DNA of 64,000 nucleotides, from assembly GCF_020042665.1 (NCBI RefSeq), contig NZ_CP083376.1, positions 3,694,001 through 3,758,000 of the forward strand. The letters run 5' to 3'. This document shows positions 53,473 to 62,933 of this stretch, piece after piece. The stretch's first letter is position 1. Each line of letters starts with the position of its first letter. Below the pieces are notes generated by a model. It made no database searches. It had not been told where the DNA came from and saw nothing but the letters and a program-made list of their open reading frames with translations. The position numbers were made by a program, and so were the translations under genes. This DNA comes from Pseudoxanthomonas sp. X-1 (GTDB lineage Bacteria > Pseudomonadota > Gammaproteobacteria > Xanthomonadales > Xanthomonadaceae).

Positions 53473-56400
53473 TCAGCCGCACCACACCCGCGCATTGCGG
53501 AACATGCGCAGCCACGGCGCGTCGTCCGCCCAGCCGGCCGGCGACCAGCTCAGGTTGACCGTACGCGGCGTGCGTTCCGGATGCGGCATCAGGATGGTGG
53601 CGCGACCATCGCTGCTGGTCAGGCCGGTGATGCCCTCGGGCGAGCCGTTGGGATTGGTCGGATAGCGCGTGGCCACCTGGCCATCGCCATCGACATAGCG
53701 CAGCGATACGCGCGCGGCGGCCAGGTCCACCGCCGACTCGAACTCGGCACGGCCCTCGCCATGGGCCACGGCCACCGGAATGCGCGAACCGGCCATGCCA
53801 CGGAAGAACACCGACGGCGATTCCACCACCTCCAGCAGCGCGGTGCGGGCCTCGAACTGCTCGCTGCGGTTGCGCAGGAACCGCGGCCAGTGCTCGGCGC
53901 CGGGGATGATGTCCTTGAGCTGGCTCAGCATCTGGCAGCCGTTGCACACGCCCAGCGAGAAGGTCTCCGGGCGCGCGAAGAACGCGGCGAACTGCGCGCG
54001 CAATGCCGGACGTTCCAGGATCGAGGTCGCCCAGCCGCGGCCGGCGCCGAGCACGTCGCCGTAGCTGAAGCCACCGCACGCGGCCAGGCCGGTGAAGCGC
54101 TCCAGCGACACGCGCCCCTCGATCAGATCGCTCATGTGCACGTCGAACGCCTCGAAGCCGGCACGTTCGAAGGCGTTGGCCATCTCGATCTGGCCGTTGA
54201 CGCCCTGTTCGCGCAGGATCGCGACCTTCGGCCGCGCCCCGGTCGCGATGAACGGCGCGGCCACGTCCTCGGCCGGATCGAACACCAGCTTTGGCTTCAG
54301 GCCCGGCTCGGCGAAGGTGCGCGCGGTGTGGCGCTCCTCGTCCGCGCTCTCCGGGTTGTCGCGCAGGCGCTGCATGGCGTGGGTCACCGACCACCACGCG
54401 TCGAACAGTTCCTCCCAGCGCCACTCGGCCAGCGGCTGGCCGGCCTGGGTGACGCGCACGCTCGGCGCGGTGGTGGGCCTGGCGATGCGCTGGGCGCATT
54501 CGGTCAGCGCATGACGCTCGACCAGGTCGGCGAAGGCGGCACGGTCTTCGGCGGCGATCTGCACGATGGCGCCGAGTTCCTCGTTGAACAGTGCGCGAAA
54601 GGCGTCCTCGCCCCAGGCATCCAGGGCGATGTCCACGCCCAGATGCGCGGCGAAGGCCATCTCGCACAGCGCGGCGAAGGCACCGCCGTCGCTGCGGTCG
54701 TGATAGGCCAGCAGCAGCCCGGCCGTACGCGCCTCGCGCACCATCTCGAAGAAGTTGCGCAGCAGCTCGGGGTTGTCCAGGTCCGGCACATCGCCGCCGA
54801 AGGCGGGTAGCGCCTCGTCGCCGGCGAACACCTGCGCCAGCACCGAACCGCCCAGGCGCTGCTTGCCGCCGCCCAGCCCGATCAGCCACAGCTCGGTGTC
54901 CGGCGCGCGCGACAGCAGCGGGGTGAGCTGCGTGCGCGCATCGTCGACCGGCGCGAAGGCGGAGATGACCAGGGAAACGGGCGAAACGCTTTTCAGCGTT
55001 TGGCCGGGAATGGGGAATGGAGAATGGGGAGTGGGCGAAGCAGAAGCGTCGGCAACCGCGGCGACCGCCGCTTCCCGATTCCCGACTCCCGATTCCCCAT
55101 TCCCAGCCGTCCACACCGCCTGCATCGACAGTGAATCCTTGCCCACCGGGATGCTCAGGCCCAGCTGCGGACACAGCTCCATGCCCACCGCGCGCACGGC
55201 GTCGAACAGCAGCGCGTCCTCGCCGGCGTGGTTGGCCGCGGCCATCCAGTTGGCCGACAGCTTGACGTGTTCCAGCGCCGGCACCGGCGCGGCGCACAGG
55301 TTGGTGATCGCCTCGCCCACGGCCATGCGCGCCGAGGCGGCGGCATCCAGCAGCGCCAGGGGCGCGCGCTCGCCGATGGACATCGCCTCGCCGGCGAAGG
55401 TGTCGAAGCCGGCCAGCGTGATCGCGCAGTCGGCCAGCGGCAGCTGCCAGGGGCCGATCATCTGCTCGCGCGCGGTCAGGCCGCCGACGCTGCGATCGCC
55501 GATGGTCACCAGGAAGCTCTTGGACGCCACCGACGGATGCGCCAGCACGCGCAGCCCCGCCTCGCGCAGCTCCAGCCCCTCGGTCTTCAGCTCGGGCCAG
55601 CGCGCCGGCGCCGGATGCGCCGTCTCGCGATGCATCTTCGGCGCTTTGCCGAAGAGCACGTCCATTGGCAGATCGATGGGGTGCGGGGATTGGGGATTGG
55701 GGATTGGAGATTGGTCAGAAGCGGAGGCGGCGGGCTTGCCGATCCCCAATCCCGAATCCCGAATCCCGGCGCCGAGGACGCCATATCCCACAACGAGCCG
55801 CTCCTCCGCGGTCGCCACACCGACCGCGGCAAAAGGACAGCGCTCGCGCTCGCAGATCGCGGCGAACTCGGCCAGGCGCGCCTGCGGCACGCCCAGCACG
55901 TAGCGCTCCTGCGATTCGTTGCACCACAGCTCCAGCGGCGAGAGCGAGGGGTCGTCGCTGGGCACCTTGTCCAGGTCGATGATGCCGCCCACGCCCGAGT
56001 CGTGCAGCAGTTCGGGGATGGCGTTGGACAGGCCGCCGGCGCCGACGTCGTGGAACCAGCGGATCGGATTGTCCGCGCCCAGCGCCACGCAGCGGTCGAT
56101 CACTTCCTGGCAGCGGCGCTCCATCTCCGGGTTGTCGCGCTGCACGCTGGCGAAATCCAGGTCCTCGGCGCTGTCGCCGGAGGCGACCGAACTGGCCGCG
56201 CCGCCGCCCAGGCCGATCAGCATCGCCGGGCCACCGAGCACGATCACCGCATCGCCCGGCTGCAGGGTCTTCTTCTCGACCTGGCAGCGGTCGATCGCGC
56301 CCAGGCCGCCGGCGAGCATGATCGGCTTGTCGTAGGCGCGGGTCAGGCCTTCGCCCTCGGGCAGCTCGAAGCTGCGGAAATAGCCCAGCAGGTTGGGCCG

Positions 56401-57522
56401 GCCGAACTCGTTGTTGAACGCCGCCCCGCCCAGCGGGCCGTCGAGCATGATCTCCAGCGCCGGGGCCATGCGCGGGTTGAGCGCGCGCGGCGCCTCCCAC
56501 GGCTGCGGCAGCGTCGGGATGCGCAGGTGCGAGACGCTGAAGCCGGTCAGGCCGGCCTTGGGCTTGCCGCCGCGCCCGGTCGCGCCCTCGTCGCGGATCT
56601 CGCCGCCGGCGCCGGTCGAGGCGCCGGGGAACGGTGCGATCGCGGTGGGATGGTTGTGGGTCTCGACCTTGATCTGGAACGCGCTGGGCAGCACCGCCTC
56701 GCTGCGGTAGCGGCCGGTGGCCGGATCGGGCCGGTAGCGCGCCGCCGGCAGGCCCTCGACCACCGCGGCGTTGTCGCTGTAGGCCGACAGCGTGTACTGC
56801 GGGGTCTGCTGGTGGGTGTGCTTGATCATCTTGAACAGCGAGCGCTCCTGGGCGCGGCCGTCGATGGTCCAGCTGGCGTTGAAGATCTTGTGCCGGCAGT
56901 GCTCGGAATTGGCCTGCGCGAACATCATCAGTTCGACGTCGGACGGGTCGCGCCCCAGCGCCGCGTAGCGCGCGCGCAGGTAGTCGATCTCGTCCTGGGC
57001 CAGGGCCAGCCCGAGGCGCGCGTTGGCCGCTTCCAGGCCGTCCAGCGGCACCCGCGCCAGCTCACCGCGCGGCGGCGCCTCGAACAGCGCGCCGGCCTGT
57101 TCGACGCCGGCCAGCAGCGACTGGGTCATCGGGTCGTGCAGCAGCTTGTCCAGCGCCGCGCGGGCGGCCGCATCGTCCGGCCAGCCGGCCAGGTCCACGC
57201 GCGTGCCGCGCTCGACCCGGTGCACGGCGATGCCGGCGCCGCGCAGCAGTTCGGTGGCCTTGCTCGACCAGGGCGAGCGCGTGCCCAGGCGCGGCACGAC
57301 CAGGCGGCTGGTGGCCCCGTCCTCGCGCGCGGCTGGCGTGTCGCCGGCCTGCAGGATGCGGCGCAGCGCCTCCAGGTCCGGCGCGGTGCCGGGCTGCGGA
57401 TCGATGAAGTAGACCTGCCAGGTGCCCAGGAGGCGGACCTGGGGGGCGACGGACTGCAGGCGGGATTCGAGCCGCGCGCGGCGGAACTGCGACAAGGCCG
57501 GCTGGCCTTCGAGGACGATCAT
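53473..57522 (-). CDS. purL: Phosphoribosylformylglycinamidine synthase PurL, with two in-frame repeat insertions
   Basis: Large single-chain FGAM synthase of 1349 residues (E. coli: 1295) that amidates FGAR with ATP and glutamine in purine synthesis. The order is N-terminal PurS-like domain, linker, two AIRS-type ATP domains ([43 protein letters not shown]) and a C-terminal glutaminase with the nucleophile in [11 protein letters not shown]. Extra residues at about 585-614 and 806-840 are encoded by palindromic heptamer elements and account for the added length. The start [11 protein letters not shown] is family-based; an ATG 34 codons upstream lies in repeat sequence. Confidence 0.96.
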   Translation of the reverse strand: MIVLEGQPALSQFRRARLESRLQSVAPQVRLLGTWQVYFIDPQPGTAPDLEALRRILQAGDTPAAREDGATSRLVVPRLGTRSPWSSKATELLRGAGIAVHRVERGTRVDLAGWPDDAAARAALDKLLHDPMTQSLLAGVEQAGALFEAPPRGELARVPLDGLEAANARLGLALAQDEIDYLRARYAALGRDPSDVELMMFAQANSEHCRHKIFNASWTIDGRAQERSLFKMIKHTHQQTPQYTLSAYSDNAAVVEGLPAARYRPDPATGRYRSEAVLPSAFQIKVETHNHPTAIAPFPGASTGAGGEIRDEGATGRGGKPKAGLTGFSVSHLRIPTLPQPWEAPRALNPRMAPALEIMLDGPLGGAAFNNEFGRPNLLGYFRSFELPEGEGLTRAYDKPIMLAGGLGAIDRCQVEKKTLQPGDAVIVLGGPAMLIGLGGGAASSVASGDSAEDLDFASVQRDNPEMERRCQEVIDRCVALGADNPIRWFHDVGAGGLSNAIPELLHDSGVGGIIDLDKVPSDDPSLSPLELWCNESQERYVLGVPQARLAEFAAICERERCPFAAVGVATAEERLVVGYGVLGAGIRDSGLGIGKPAASASDQSPIPNPQSPHPIDLPMDVLFGKAPKMHRETAHPAPARWPELKTEGLELREAGLRVLAHPSVASKSFLVTIGDRSVGGLTAREQMIGPWQLPLADCAITLAGFDTFAGEAMSIGERAPLALLDAAASARMAVGEAITNLCAAPVPALEHVKLSANWMAAANHAGEDALLFDAVRAVGMELCPQLGLSIPVGKDSLSMQAVWTAGNGESGVGNREAAVAAVADASASPTPHSPFPIPGQTLKSVSPVSLVISAFAPVDDARTQLTPLLSRAPDTELWLIGLGGGKQRLGGSVLAQVFAGDEALPAFGGDVPDLDNPELLRNFFEMVREARTAGLLLAYHDRSDGGAFAALCEMAFAAHLGVDIALDAWGEDAFRALFNEELGAIVQIAAEDRAAFADLVERHALTECAQRIARPTTAPSVRVTQAGQPLAEWRWEELFDAWWSVTHAMQRLRDNPESADEERHTARTFAEPGLKPKLVFDPAEDVAAPFIATGARPKVAILREQGVNGQIEMANAFERAGFEAFDVHMSDLIEGRVSLERFTGLAACGGFSYGDVLGAGRGWATSILERPALRAQFAAFFARPETFSLGVCNGCQMLSQLKDIIPGAEHWPRFLRNRSEQFEARTALLEVVESPSVFFRGMAGSRIPVAVAHGEGRAEFESAVDLAAARVSLRYVDGDGQVATRYPTNPNGSPEGITGLTSSDGRATILMPHPERTPRTVNLSWSPAGWADDAPWLRMFRNARVWCG
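55006..55105. repeat. Palindromic heptamer element inside purL (insertion 1)
   Basis: The left arm (55006-55035) has GGGAATG, GGGAATG, GAGAATG, GGGAGTG-type heptamers. A 36-base spacer is followed by a right arm (55072-55105) of inverted units (TTCCCGA, TTCCCGA, CTCCCGA, TTCCCCA). In the PurL frame it encodes a linker rich in Gly, Ala, Ser and Pro (residues about 806-840) without stop codons. Confidence 0.9.
55685..55768. repeat. Palindromic heptamer element inside purL (insertion 2)
   Basis: The left arm (55685-55714) has four GGGGATT-type units. After a 26-base spacer come inverted copies (CCCCAAT, CCCGAAT, CCCGAAT) to 55767. It encodes a linker (residues about 585-614) starting [10 protein letters not shown], again in frame. 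It resembles the element at 20067 more than insertion 1. Confidence 0.9.
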
Positions 57523-57570
57523 GTCCGGGAACCGTGGGAGCCGTGGAGCGGGGCCGCCCATTGTACCGGC

Positions 57571-57620
57571 GGGAGGCACCGCCATGGCGGCGAGGGGCTT
57601 TCCCGGCAGTGCCCCAGCGC
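57571..57620. repeat. Partial REP-like element, copy C1
   Basis: Only one half of the palindrome is well preserved: CACCGCCATGGCGGCGA followed by GGGGCTTTCCCGG and a decayed right side. It is adjacent to the complete copy C2, between purL and dsbC. Confidence 0.7.
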
Positions 57621-57631
57621 CCAATCGAGCG

Positions 57632-57699
57632 CGGGAGCCGCCATGGCGGCGATAGGGCTTTACCGGTAGAGCCCCATCGCCGCGATGGCGGCTCCCACG
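57632..57699. repeat. REP-like palindrome, copy C2
   Basis: Complete copy: GCGGGAGCCGCCATGGCGG left end, GGGCTTTACCGG centre and GCGGCTCCCAC right end. It starts 13 bases from the dsbC stop and may act as its 3' hairpin. Confidence 0.92.
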
Positions 57700-57712
57700 T
57701 TTCAGACCGCTG

Positions 57713-58537
57713 TTACGGCATGCCGGCGCTCTTGGCCTTGGCCGCGTCGGCGGCCGCCAGCTTGTCCAGCGCCGCGCGCATCTCCGCCGGCGGCAGGTAG
57801 CCCCCGATCTGGTTGCCGTCCGGGGCGAACACGGCCGGGGTGCCGTTGACCCCCAGGCGCTGGCCGACGTTGTATTCCATGGTCACCGGGTTGGTGCAGT
57901 CGCGCGCGGCGACCTGGCCGCTGGCCTTGGCCTCGGTCAGGGCCTTGCGGCGATCGGCCGCGCACCAGACCGAGATCATGTCCTTGTGGTCCTGGCTGCC
58001 CAGGCCCATGCGCGGCCAGGCCAGGTACTCCACCGCGATGCCCTGCTTGTTGTAGTCGGCGATCTGGCTGTGCAGCTTGCGGCAGTAGCCGCATTCGATG
58101 TCGGTGAACACGCTGACGGTGTACTTGGGATTGGCCGGCGCGAACACGATGCGATCGGCCTGCTTGACCGACTTGAGCAGGTTCTGGCGATACTGGGCCA
58201 GCGCGTCGCTGCCCTGCATCAGGTCCTTGCGCTGGGCCACGTCGATCACGTTGCCCTGCACCAGGTACTTGCCGTCGTCGCTGACGTAGACCAGCTGGCC
58301 GGCGGCGATCACCTCGCGGAAGCCCGGCAGCGGGGCCTTGCCGACATAGTCCACGTCGACCTGCGGATTGAGCTGCTTGAGCGCGGCGCGCACCCGGGCT
58401 TCGACCGGGTCGTTGCTGGCCGGCGCGGCCGCGGCGGGCTTGGCGGGCTTGGCGGTGTCGGCGGCGGACTGCGGCGGCTTGGCGCAGGCGGTCAGGCTCA
58501 GGCCGGTCAGCAGGACGAGGGGGACAAGACGGCGCAT
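57713..58537 (-). CDS. dsbC: Thiol:disulfide interchange protein DsbC, lipoprotein type
   Basis: Periplasmic disulfide isomerase of 274 residues. Unlike E. coli DsbC (plain signal peptide), the signal ends LSLTAC (Cys18), a lipobox-like site, then an Ala/Pro/Lys linker. The dimerisation domain (about 45-110) and a thioredoxin domain with the CGYC active site ([13 protein letters not shown], about 151-154) and a cis-Pro loop NGTPAVF are present. The start is the family-sized ATG; upstream sequence is repeat-like. A Lys/Ala-rich tail ends the protein. Confidence 0.93.
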   Translation of the reverse strand: MRRLVPLVLLTGLSLTACAKPPQSAADTAKPAKPAAAAPASNDPVEARVRAALKQLNPQVDVDYVGKAPLPGFREVIAAGQLVYVSDDGKYLVQGNVIDVAQRKDLMQGSDALAQYRQNLLKSVKQADRIVFAPANPKYTVSVFTDIECGYCRKLHSQIADYNKQGIAVEYLAWPRMGLGSQDHKDMISVWCAADRRKALTEAKASGQVAARDCTNPVTMEYNVGQRLGVNGTPAVFAPDGNQIGGYLPPAEMRAALDKLAAADAAKAKSAGMP

Positions 58538-58906
58538 CGGGGGACTTCCTGGTTCGGGGCCGGCGGCCGCGGGCGGCGCTCGGCGCGGGGCCCCGCCAGG
58601 CGGGGCATCGGACCCCGGATTCTCGCACAGGCCGGCTGAAGGGCCCGGGCAGCGGCGCTCCACCCCAGGAGCGGCATGCGCAGCTCTACGCTGTGGGAGC
58701 GCCTATCCGGCCGCGGGGAGCCGGCAGGCCCCTGCCCGGCTCGGTGGGACCCGCCATGGCGGCGAGGGGCTTCACCGGGAAGGCCTCATCGCCGCCATGG
58801 CGGCTCCCACAGAACCGCCCTCGTGGCGCCGGCTGATTCCATGCGGCCCTCCATGGCGAGTCGGGCCGCGCGACGACGCCCCGGACCGGCCATCCCGGCC
58901 GGGTGT
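58538..58906. other. Repeat-rich non-coding gap between dsbC and xerD
   Basis: 369 bp with no supported gene. It contains GC hairpins near 58560-58620, a truncated GTGGGAGCG unit near 58691, a full REP copy (separate entry) and the palindrome CCGGCC-ATCC-CGGCCGG around 58886-58902, just after the xerD stop. Confidence 0.6.
58744..58810. repeat. REP-like palindrome, copy D
   Basis: GTGGGACCCGCCATGGCGG left end (one change from consensus), GGGCTTCACCGGGAAGGCC centre and GCGGCTCCCAC right end. Intergenic like all other copies. Confidence 0.9.
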
Positions 58907-59974
58907 TCACCCCCTCGGGTGGTGCTTCGCGTGCAGCTGCTGCAGGTGCTGGCGGGCGACCAGGGTGTAGATCTGGGTGGTGGACAACGAACTGTGGCCC
59001 AGCATCAGCTGCAGCGAGCGCAGGTCGGCGCCGCGGTTGAGCAGGTGGGTGGCGAAGCTGTGGCGCAGGCCGTGCGGGCTGACCCTGGCGGCGTCGATCC
59101 CAGCCACGGCCGCGTAGCGCTTCACCAGGCCCCAGAACGCCTGCCGGCTCAGCGGCTCGCCGGCCGCGTCGATGAACAGCGGCGTGCGCCCGTCGCCCCG
59201 CGCCGCGCCGCGCTTGCCTGCCAGCTGTGCGCGCGCGCCGTCGAGATAGCGCTGCAGCCAGTGCTGGGATTCCTCGCCCAGCGGCACCATCCGCTCCTTG
59301 CTGCCCTTGCCCAGCACGCGCAGCGCGCCCTGGCGCAGGTTGACGCCGGCGTCGGCCAGGCCGACCAGTTCGCTCACGCGAAGGCCGCAGGCGTACATCA
59401 GCTCCAGCATCGCGCGATCGCGCAGGCCCAGCGGGGTGTCCACGTCCGGTGCGGCCAGCAGCGCGTCGATCTGGCTCTCCGACAGCGCCTTGGGCAGCGC
59501 GCGCGGCAGCTTGGGCGGGTCGAGCAGCGCGGTCGGGTCATCCGCGCGTTCGCCGCGGCGCACCAGCTGGCCGTAGAACGCCCGCAGGCACGAGAGCAGG
59601 CGCGCATTGCTGCGGGGCGAATAGCCCTGGCGCGTGCGCCAGGCCAGGTAGTCGAAGATCAGGGCACGATCGGCGCTCGCCAGCACGTTGTCCGTGCCGG
59701 CCCTCCCTGGCGCAACGGCGCCGGCTTGCGGAGCGTCCGCCCCGGCCATCCCTGGCTGGGCGCTCGCCGGCGCGCGGGCCAGTGGCGCGCCAGCGCGCCA
59801 GCCCGCCCAGCGGGCGAAGCCCTGCAGGTCGCGCCGGTAGCTGTCGAGCGTGGCCCGGGCCAGTCCGCCCTCGGCCCAGATGGCGTCGAGGAAACGGTCG
59901 ATCTGGCGCTGGTCGGCCTCGCCGCAGGGCGGCAGTTCGGCGACCTGCTGGCGGCGTTCGGCGGGCGTACTCAT
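58907..59974 (-). CDS. xerD: Tyrosine recombinase XerD, with in-frame insertion
   Basis: Site-specific recombinase (with XerC) that resolves chromosome dimers at dif. The catalytic domain has the R-K-H-R-H-Y set: [46 protein letters not shown]. The end LHAKHHPRG favours XerD over XerC. The length is 355 residues against about 300-325 usually; an Ala/Pro/Gly-rich stretch at about 64-96 in the core-binding domain, between GFARWAGWR and LIFDYLAWR, accounts for the surplus. Confidence 0.93.
   Translation of the reverse strand: MSTPAERRQQVAELPPCGEADQRQIDRFLDAIWAEGGLARATLDSYRRDLQGFARWAGWRAGAPLARAPASAQPGMAGADAPQAGAVAPGRAGTDNVLASADRALIFDYLAWRTRQGYSPRSNARLLSCLRAFYGQLVRRGERADDPTALLDPPKLPRALPKALSESQIDALLAAPDVDTPLGLRDRAMLELMYACGLRVSELVGLADAGVNLRQGALRVLGKGSKERMVPLGEESQHWLQRYLDGARAQLAGKRGAARGDGRTPLFIDAAGEPLSRQAFWGLVKRYAAVAGIDAARVSPHGLRHSFATHLLNRGADLRSLQLMLGHSSLSTTQIYTLVARQHLQQLHAKHHPRG
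59690..59785. repeat. GC-rich repeat insertion within xerD
   Basis: Two related units, CCGGCCCTCCCTGGC and CCGGCCATCCCTGGC, lie about 50 bases apart in this stretch, and a third relative occurs at 58886. CCGGCCA-TCCC-TGGCTGG can fold back. The segment stays in frame and encodes residues about 64-96 of XerD. Confidence 0.6.
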
Positions 59975-60069
59975 GCCCGCAAGGGTAGCGCCTGCCATCG
60001 CGGCGGCGGGCCCGGCGGCAGAGGGCATGGCGGTGCGCGCCGGCCCGGGCGCGCTCTATGCTGGCGGCC

Positions 60070-60561
60070 ATGTCCGCCGAACCCGACGCCGCCCCGCTCG
60101 CCCTGCCCGCGCCCCGCCGTGCCGACGTCGGCCGGCGGCTGCTGGCCCTGTTCTACGACGCGTGGCCGGCGCTGGCGCTGTGGTTCGCGGTGGCCGCGGC
60201 CTTCACCGCCGGCTACACCTACCTGGGCCACCACGCCGCGCGCCAGAACATCGCCCCCTTCAGCGCGCTGCAATGGCTGTTGTGGCTGTGCTGCTGGCTG
60301 GTGACCGGGCTGTACGCCACGCTGAGCTGGCGTCGCGGGGGCCAGACCCTGGGCATGCGGCCATGGAAGATCGCGGTGACCGGCGTGTCCGCCGCGCGCC
60401 CGACCTGGGGCGCGCTGTGGCTGCGCTACTGCGTGGGCACGCTGTCGCTGCTGTGCGCCGGCCTGGGCTTCTGGTGGGCCTGGATCGATCGCGAGCGCCT
60501 GACCTGGCACGACCGGGCCAGCGGCACGCGCGTGGTGAGGCGAGGAGCGGGGAGTGAGTGA
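60070..60561 (+). CDS. RDD family membrane protein
   Basis: Protein of 163 residues with three hydrophobic helices (about 22-50, 68-90 and 118-140). The RDD signature (Arg and two Asp in the first helices) is partly visible: ADVGRRLLALFYDAWPALAL, GGQTLGMRPWKIAV, WIDRERLTWHDRASGTRVV. The function is unknown; some members take part in ion exchange or membrane assembly. An ATG four codons upstream is an alternative start. It lies alone between xerD and lptG. Confidence 0.85.
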   Translation: MSAEPDAAPLALPAPRRADVGRRLLALFYDAWPALALWFAVAAAFTAGYTYLGHHAARQNIAPFSALQWLLWLCCWLVTGLYATLSWRRGGQTLGMRPWKIAVTGVSAARPTWGALWLRYCVGTLSLLCAGLGFWWAWIDRERLTWHDRASGTRVVRRGAGSE

Positions 60562-60609
60562 TCGGCGGGAAGAAACGCGCGGCGCGAGGCTTCCGCTCAC
60601 GCCCGATTC

Positions 60610-61713
60610 TCAGCTGCTGCGCCGCCTGAACAGCCAGTACGAGATCACCAGCATCAGCACCGGCGTGGCGGTATAGGCCAGGCGGTAATCCAGGCGCAGC
60701 GCGGTGCCCATGCGCCCGAACAACAGCTGCAGCAGCCAGAACGCCAGCGCGAACATGATGCCCAGGAACAGGCGCTTGCCCATGCCGCCGCTGCGCAGGC
60801 TGCCGAAGGCGAACGGGATCGCCGCCAGGCACAGCGCCAGCACGTTGATCGGATAGAACCAGCGGCCCCAGTAGACCTCTTCGTAATCGCGCGCATCCAG
60901 GCTGTTGCGGGTGCGGTAGTCGATGCTGCGCGACAGGTCGGCGGCGGACATGTAGCGCGGCTGCCCCAGCGTGGCCGCCAGCGCGGCCGGATCGAGCTTG
61001 GAGGGCCAGTTCTCCTGCGGCAGCTTGTCCTGCTGCACCGAGCGCGCGCCCAGAGTGGTGCGGGTGACGTCCCTGAGCAGCCAGCTGTCGGTGACGTGGA
61101 TCGCGTTGGCCGCGTGGGTGATCGAGGCCAGGCGGCCGTCGGGATCGAGCTGGTACAGGCGCACGTCCTGCAGCTGCAGCTGCGAGTTGCCGTCGGCGCC
61201 TGACACCAGGTCGCCGCTGCGCGCGCTGAGGAAGGTGTCGCCCTCACGCGCCCACAGCCCGGCGTACATGCCACGCGCCACATTGCCGAACTTGGCCGCC
61301 GCCTTGAGGTTGTCGGCCTGGGTCTGGCCCCAGGCGCCGGCGGTCTCCATGCATACCACCATGCCGCCGGTGAGGATTGCCAGGGTCACCGCCACCGACA
61401 GGCTCAGCCGGCGCCGCGACAGGCCCAGCGCGCGCAGCGCGGTCAACTCGGAACTGGCGGCCAGCTGGCCCAGGCCCATCAGCGCCCCGATCACCGCGGC
61501 GGTCGGGAACAGGGTGTAGGCCCGGCGCGGCACCGTGTACAGGGTGAAGGCGATCGCATGGGCGAAGGTGAAGTTGCCGCGCCCGACATCGCGCAGCTGG
61601 CCGGAGATGCCGTTGGTCACGTCCAGGCCGAGCAGCACCGCCCAGACCAGCAGCACGGTGCCCAGCACCACCTTGCCCACGTAGAGATCATGGATGCGCG
61701 GGGCGAACCTCAT
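60610..61713 (-). CDS. lptG: LPS export ABC transporter permease LptG
   Basis: Inner-membrane permease of 367 residues that with LptF and the ATPase LptB extracts lipopolysaccharide and passes it to LptC/LptA. Six membrane helices flank a periplasmic beta-jellyroll domain (about 130-260). YjgP/YjgQ family blocks include FPTAAVIGALMGLGQLAASSEL in the first half and YWGRWFYPINVLALCLAAIPF later. The start overlaps the lptF stop. Confidence 0.95.
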   Translation of the reverse strand: MRFAPRIHDLYVGKVVLGTVLLVWAVLLGLDVTNGISGQLRDVGRGNFTFAHAIAFTLYTVPRRAYTLFPTAAVIGALMGLGQLAASSELTALRALGLSRRRLSLSVAVTLAILTGGMVVCMETAGAWGQTQADNLKAAAKFGNVARGMYAGLWAREGDTFLSARSGDLVSGADGNSQLQLQDVRLYQLDPDGRLASITHAANAIHVTDSWLLRDVTRTTLGARSVQQDKLPQENWPSKLDPAALAATLGQPRYMSAADLSRSIDYRTRNSLDARDYEEVYWGRWFYPINVLALCLAAIPFAFGSLRSGGMGKRLFLGIMFALAFWLLQLLFGRMGTALRLDYRLAYTATPVLMLVISYWLFRRRSS

Positions 61714-62792
61714 GCGCGCGCTCCCTTCGGGCGGGAAAGCCGGCCGTCACGCAGGTAGGCCCAGACGCCCAGCGCCAGCAGCGGCAGGCTCAGCCACCAC
61801 AGTCCGAGCGCGCCGGGCAGCTTGCCGGTGGCCAGCCACTGGCTGCCGTTGATCATCATCAGGAACGCCACCAGGTAGCCGAGGAAGCCCAGCATCACCC
61901 GTCCGTAGCGCGACTGGCGCGGCGCGCTGCGCGCCAGCGGCAGGGTCAGCAGGGCGAAGGCCAGGCACAGCAGCGGCGGGGTGATGCGGCTCTGCAGCTG
62001 GGCGTTGGCCTCGGGGCGCGCGTCGCCGAGCAGCTGGCCGGTGGTCAGCAGTTCGGGATCGTCCTGGGCCTTCTTGTCGCTGCCGTCGGGCAGGGCGACC
62101 TCGTTGCTGGCATAGCGCATCAGGCGGTAGTCCTTGCCCTCGCCCGCCGGGCCTTCCACCCGGTAGCCGTCCTCCAGCTTCAGGAAGCGCGAGGTCTCGC
62201 CCTCGAAATACATCCGCCCGGACTTGGCGGTGACCACGTCCAGCCGGTCGCCCTTCTGGCGCTGCATGAACACCTTGGCCAGGCGCGTGCCGTCGCTGGA
62301 CATGCCGTTGACGTAGACCACCCCGCCGTCGCTGAGCACGGTGAACTGGCCCGGCTCCAGCCCGGCCAGGATCAGCGAGCGGTTGGCGTTGTCGATCATC
62401 GCCTGGCTGGTGCGCAGGGACAGGGGGCCGGCCCACAGCGAGACCGCCGCCACGATCGCCACGATCGGCACCACCAGCAGCAGCAGCGGGCGCAGCAGGC
62501 GCCGCGGGCCCACCCCGATCGAGGTCAGCACCGCCATTTCCGAGTCGCGGTACAGGCGGGCGATGGCCAGCATCAGGCCCAGCATCAGCGCCAGGGACAG
62601 GATCAGCGGCAGGAACTGCACCGTGGCCAGCCCCAGCTGGGACAGCAGCAGGCCGGCCGGCAGCTTGCCGTTGGCCACATCGCCCAGCACGTCGACCAGC
62701 AGCCCGCCCATGCTCACGATCAGCAGCACCATCAGCGCGGCCAGGAAGCTCTGGGTGAACTCGGAGAACAGGTAGCGGTCCAGCTTCGGCAT
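61710..62792 (-). CDS. lptF: LPS export ABC transporter permease LptF
   Basis: Partner permease of 360 residues with the same layout as LptG. MPKLDRYLFSEFTQSF and the block LPLILSLALMLGLMLAIARLYRDSEMAVL are characteristic. The periplasmic domain (about 125-255) is followed by three helices. First gene of lptF-lptG and divergent from pepA with a 141-bp gap, an arrangement conserved in Gammaproteobacteria. Confidence 0.95.
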   Translation of the reverse strand: MPKLDRYLFSEFTQSFLAALMVLLIVSMGGLLVDVLGDVANGKLPAGLLLSQLGLATVQFLPLILSLALMLGLMLAIARLYRDSEMAVLTSIGVGPRRLLRPLLLLVVPIVAIVAAVSLWAGPLSLRTSQAMIDNANRSLILAGLEPGQFTVLSDGGVVYVNGMSSDGTRLAKVFMQRQKGDRLDVVTAKSGRMYFEGETSRFLKLEDGYRVEGPAGEGKDYRLMRYASNEVALPDGSDKKAQDDPELLTTGQLLGDARPEANAQLQSRITPPLLCLAFALLTLPLARSAPRQSRYGRVMLGFLGYLVAFLMMINGSQWLATGKLPGALGLWWLSLPLLALGVWAYLRDGRLSRPKGARA

Positions 62793-62933
62793 CGGATGGG
62801 GTTGCCTTACAATTGCAGGTTCGAATGCCGGTGCGCGCACGCGCGGACCGAGTCGGCGCCGGGGCATCCAGCATCGCGGCGGCCGGCGATTGTACGTAAC
62901 TGCTGGTGAAACCGACTCGACGGAAATTGCGCA

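Noticed and set aside
55006..55768. PurL as a pseudogene or frameshifted
   Set aside because: The frame is open throughout, all catalytic motifs lie on both sides of the insertions, and the C-terminal glutaminase is intact.
57523..57624. Longer start for PurL (34 extra codons)
   Set aside because: The extension is encoded partly by the partial REP copy; the family start MIVLEG fits better.
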